The translations under genes and the position numbers were made by a program. This document shows positions 4,995 through 6,503 of a DNA stretch of 6,503 nucleotides, piece by piece; position 1 is the stretch's first letter, and each line of letters opens with the position of its first letter. The stretch covers positions 1-6,503 of the forward strand of contig CAZPMO010000230.1 in the NCBI GenBank assembly GCA_964587515.1, given 5' to 3'. Source of the DNA: CAZPMO01 sp964587515 (GTDB taxonomy: Bacteria > Pseudomonadota > Alphaproteobacteria > MPNO01). Below the pieces are notes generated by a model, which was not told the DNA's origin, did not search any database, and saw only the letters and a program-made list of their open reading frames with translations.

Positions 4995-5815
4995 TTCACC
5001 AGCGCATCGAACGCCATCAGGCTGGCGATCAGGGGTTCGAGCGCGGTCAGCGGGATCATGTTGGGGCCGTCCGACGGCGCGGTATCGGGATCCTGATGGG
5101 TTTCCATGAACACGGCGGCGACCCCGACCGCGACGGCGGCGCGCGCCAGCACCGGTACGAATTCGCGCTGGCCGCCCGAGACGGTCCCCTGCCCGCCCGG
5201 CTGCTGCACCGAATGGGTGGCGTCGAACACCACCGGCGCGCCGTCGGCGGCAAGCTGAGGCAAAGCCCGCATATCGGATACCAACGTGTTGTATCCAAAC
5301 GATGTTCCCCGTTCGCATATCATCACGTCCTGGTTGCCGGCGGCTCGCGCCTTGGCGCCCACATGCGTCATGTCCCAAGGCGCGAGGAACTGACCCTTCT
5401 TGATGTTGAGCGCGCGGCCGGTTTCCGCCGCGGCCACGATCAGATCGGTCTGGCGGCACAGGAAGGCGGGGATCTGCAACACGTCCACCACATCGGCCAC
5501 CGGCGCGCATTGATCCGGCAGGTGCACGTCGGTCAGCACCGGCAACCCGGTTTCGGCGCGCACATCGGCGAGGATCGCAAGTCCTTCATCGAGCCCGATA
5601 CCGCGCGCGCTGTCGGCCGAGGTCCGGTTCGCCTTGTCGAAGGAGGATTTGTAAATCAGCCCGATGCCGAGACGCTGGGCGATCCCGGCCAGGGCGTCGC
5701 CCATCTGCAACGCGTGATCGCGGCTTTCGATGGCGCACGGCCCGGCGATGATCGCCAGCGGCAGATCATTGCCGATAACGACATCTCGAACCGAGACATG
5801 ATGGGGCGCGGCCAT
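4982..5815 (-). CDS. kdsA: 3-deoxy-D-manno-octulosonate 8-phosphate synthase
   Basis: Condenses phosphoenolpyruvate with D-arabinose 5-phosphate to give Kdo-8-phosphate, the committed step to the Kdo sugars of lipopolysaccharide; cytosolic. The 277-residue protein is a TIM-barrel of the DAHP synthase class I superfamily. KASFDKANRSS-type sequence appears as KSSFDKANRTS (56-66), which marks KDO8P rather than DAH7P synthases. Other family blocks are ITDVH-like LTDVH, FLCRQTDL, KKGQFLAPWDM, ERGTSFGYN and VVFDATHSVQ. Cys27 in AGPCAIES with His201, Glu238 and Asp249 gives the four metal ligands of the metal-dependent class (Asn replaces this Cys in E. coli). ATG at 5815 is preferred because it places the Cys at the usual distance from the N-terminus. 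An in-frame GTG at 5827 would add four residues. It lies 19 bp downstream of pyrG on the same strand, probably co-transcribed. Confidence 0.97.
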   Translation of the reverse strand: MAAPHHVSVRDVVIGNDLPLAIIAGPCAIESRDHALQMGDALAGIAQRLGIGLIYKSSFDKANRTSADSARGIGLDEGLAILADVRAETGLPVLTDVHLPDQCAPVADVVDVLQIPAFLCRQTDLIVAAAETGRALNIKKGQFLAPWDMTHVGAKARAAGNQDVMICERGTSFGYNTLVSDMRALPQLAADGAPVVFDATHSVQQPGGQGTVSGGQREFVPVLARAAVAVGVAAVFMETHQDPDTAPSDGPNMIPLTALEPLIASLMAFDALVKGES

Positions 5816-5834
5816 GACCGCCCGCACCCCGCCG

Positions 5835-6503
5835 CTAAACCAGCCGCGAGCGTTCGACCGCCGCGTGCACGAAGGATTCGAACAGTGGGTGGGGATCGAA
5901 CGGCTTCGATTTCAACTCCGGATGGAACTGCACGCCGATATACCAGGGGTGGCTGGGTAGCTCGACGATCTCGGGCAATTCGTGATCGGGCGAGAGGCCC
6001 GAGAACACCAGCCCCGCTTCTTCGAGCTGGGGCCGGTAGTTGATATTGACCTCGTAGCGGTGGCGGTGGCGCTCGGAAATCTGGTCGCACCCGTAAATTT
6101 CGCGCACCAGCGAGGAGTCGGCGAGTTCACAATCATAGGCGCCGAGCCGCATGGTGCCGCCGAGATTATCGCCGATACCACGCCGTTCGATGGCTTCACC
6201 CTTCATCCATTCGGTCAGCAGCCCGACCACGGGGTCGGGCGTCGCCGCGAACTCGGTCGAACCGGCGTCCGTGATGCCGGCGAGATTGCGCGCCGCCTCG
6301 ATCACCGCCATCTGCATGCCGAAGCAGATGCCGAAATAGGGCACGTTGTGCTCGCGCGCGAAACGGGCCGCGGCGATCTTGCCCTCGGCGCCGCGCTCGC
6401 CGAAGCCCCCCGGCACCAGGATGCCCTCGACGTCGGAAAGGTGATGGATCGCGTCCTCGGACTCGAAAATTTCCGAATCGATCCAGTTCATGTTGACCCG
6501 CAC
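5835..6503 (-). CDS. pyrG: CTP synthase, C-terminal glutaminase domain (partial)
   Basis: CTP synthase aminates UTP to CTP with ATP and glutamine-derived ammonia. Only the last 222 or so residues of a protein that is normally about 545 long are in the window; the synthetase domain and true start lie beyond position 6503. The visible part begins near the interdomain linker (NWIDSE) and contains the class I glutamine amidotransferase domain. It has the oxyanion block VPGGFGERG, nucleophile Cys60 of the visible fragment in YFGICFGMQ, RHRHRYEVN, and the His194/Glu196 pair in VQFHPEL, giving a complete catalytic triad. The GTG at the edge is simply an internal Val codon. kdsA follows after a 19-bp gap, the usual alphaproteobacterial order. 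No defects are seen in the visible part. Confidence 0.97.
   Translation of the reverse strand: MRVNMNWIDSEIFESEDAIHHLSDVEGILVPGGFGERGAEGKIAAARFAREHNVPYFGICFGMQMAVIEAARNLAGITDAGSTEFAATPDPVVGLLTEWMKGEAIERRGIGDNLGGTMRLGAYDCELADSSLVREIYGCDQISERHRHRYEVNINYRPQLEEAGLVFSGLSPDHELPEIVELPSHPWYIGVQFHPELKSKPFDPHPLFESFVHAAVERSRLV

Noticed and set aside
5816..5827. GTG at 5827 as the kdsA start
   Set aside because: It adds only four residues, has poor ribosome-binding spacing and makes the N-terminus longer than the usual distance to the GPC motif; ATG at 5815 is preferred, though the GTG is not excluded.
4895..6043. A 382-codon plus-strand open frame across kdsA and pyrG
   Set aside because: It runs antisense through two confidently identified genes and their junction, and its translation is repetitive in His/Arg/Gly with no domain.

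Overview
The window (about 64% G+C by eye) looks like a chromosomal segment of an alphaproteobacterium. The evidence is the gene set and order. On the minus strand, read from right to left, it holds pyrG (3' end only), kdsA, eno and an ftsB/divIC-type gene. This matches the pyrG-kdsA-eno-ftsB(-pdhA) neighbourhood common in Alphaproteobacteria. kdsA implies a Gram-negative envelope with Kdo-containing LPS.

Layout. Positions 1-160 are non-coding. An FtsB-like septum protein (161-490, minus) lies downstream of enolase (572-1852, minus). A 127-bp divergent intergenic region (1853-1979) carries promoter-like elements for both directions. A tightly overlapping three-gene plus-strand operon follows: an Rrf2-family regulator with a Cys/Cys/Cys/His cluster-ligand set (1980-2546), and two paralogous NDH-2-like FAD/NAD(P) oxidoreductases (2543-3721 and 3718-4977). 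Both gene junctions are ATGA stop/start overlaps. The operon converges on kdsA (4982-5815, minus) with a 4-bp gap. The C-terminal glutaminase domain of CTP synthase (pyrG, 5835 to the window edge) completes the window.

How the genes work together. The minus-strand genes are housekeeping: CTP synthesis, Kdo-8-phosphate synthesis (CTP is later used to activate Kdo), glycolysis and cell division. The plus-strand cassette is the accessory part and the most interesting. It sits between two core genes in the opposite orientation. Its promoter carries a 13-bp palindrome, GACTAATATAGTC, that matches every position of the core of the E. coli IscR type-1 operator (GACTRWWWYAGTC). The palindrome lies where the predicted transcription start would be. 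This suggests an autoregulated Fe-S, redox or NO-sensing switch controlling a pair of soluble flavoproteins. Both flavoproteins keep two family-specific cysteines and lack the canonical NDH-2 quinone-site motif. Their substrate cannot be read from the sequence.

No tRNA, rRNA, CRISPR array, insertion sequence or prophage feature was seen.
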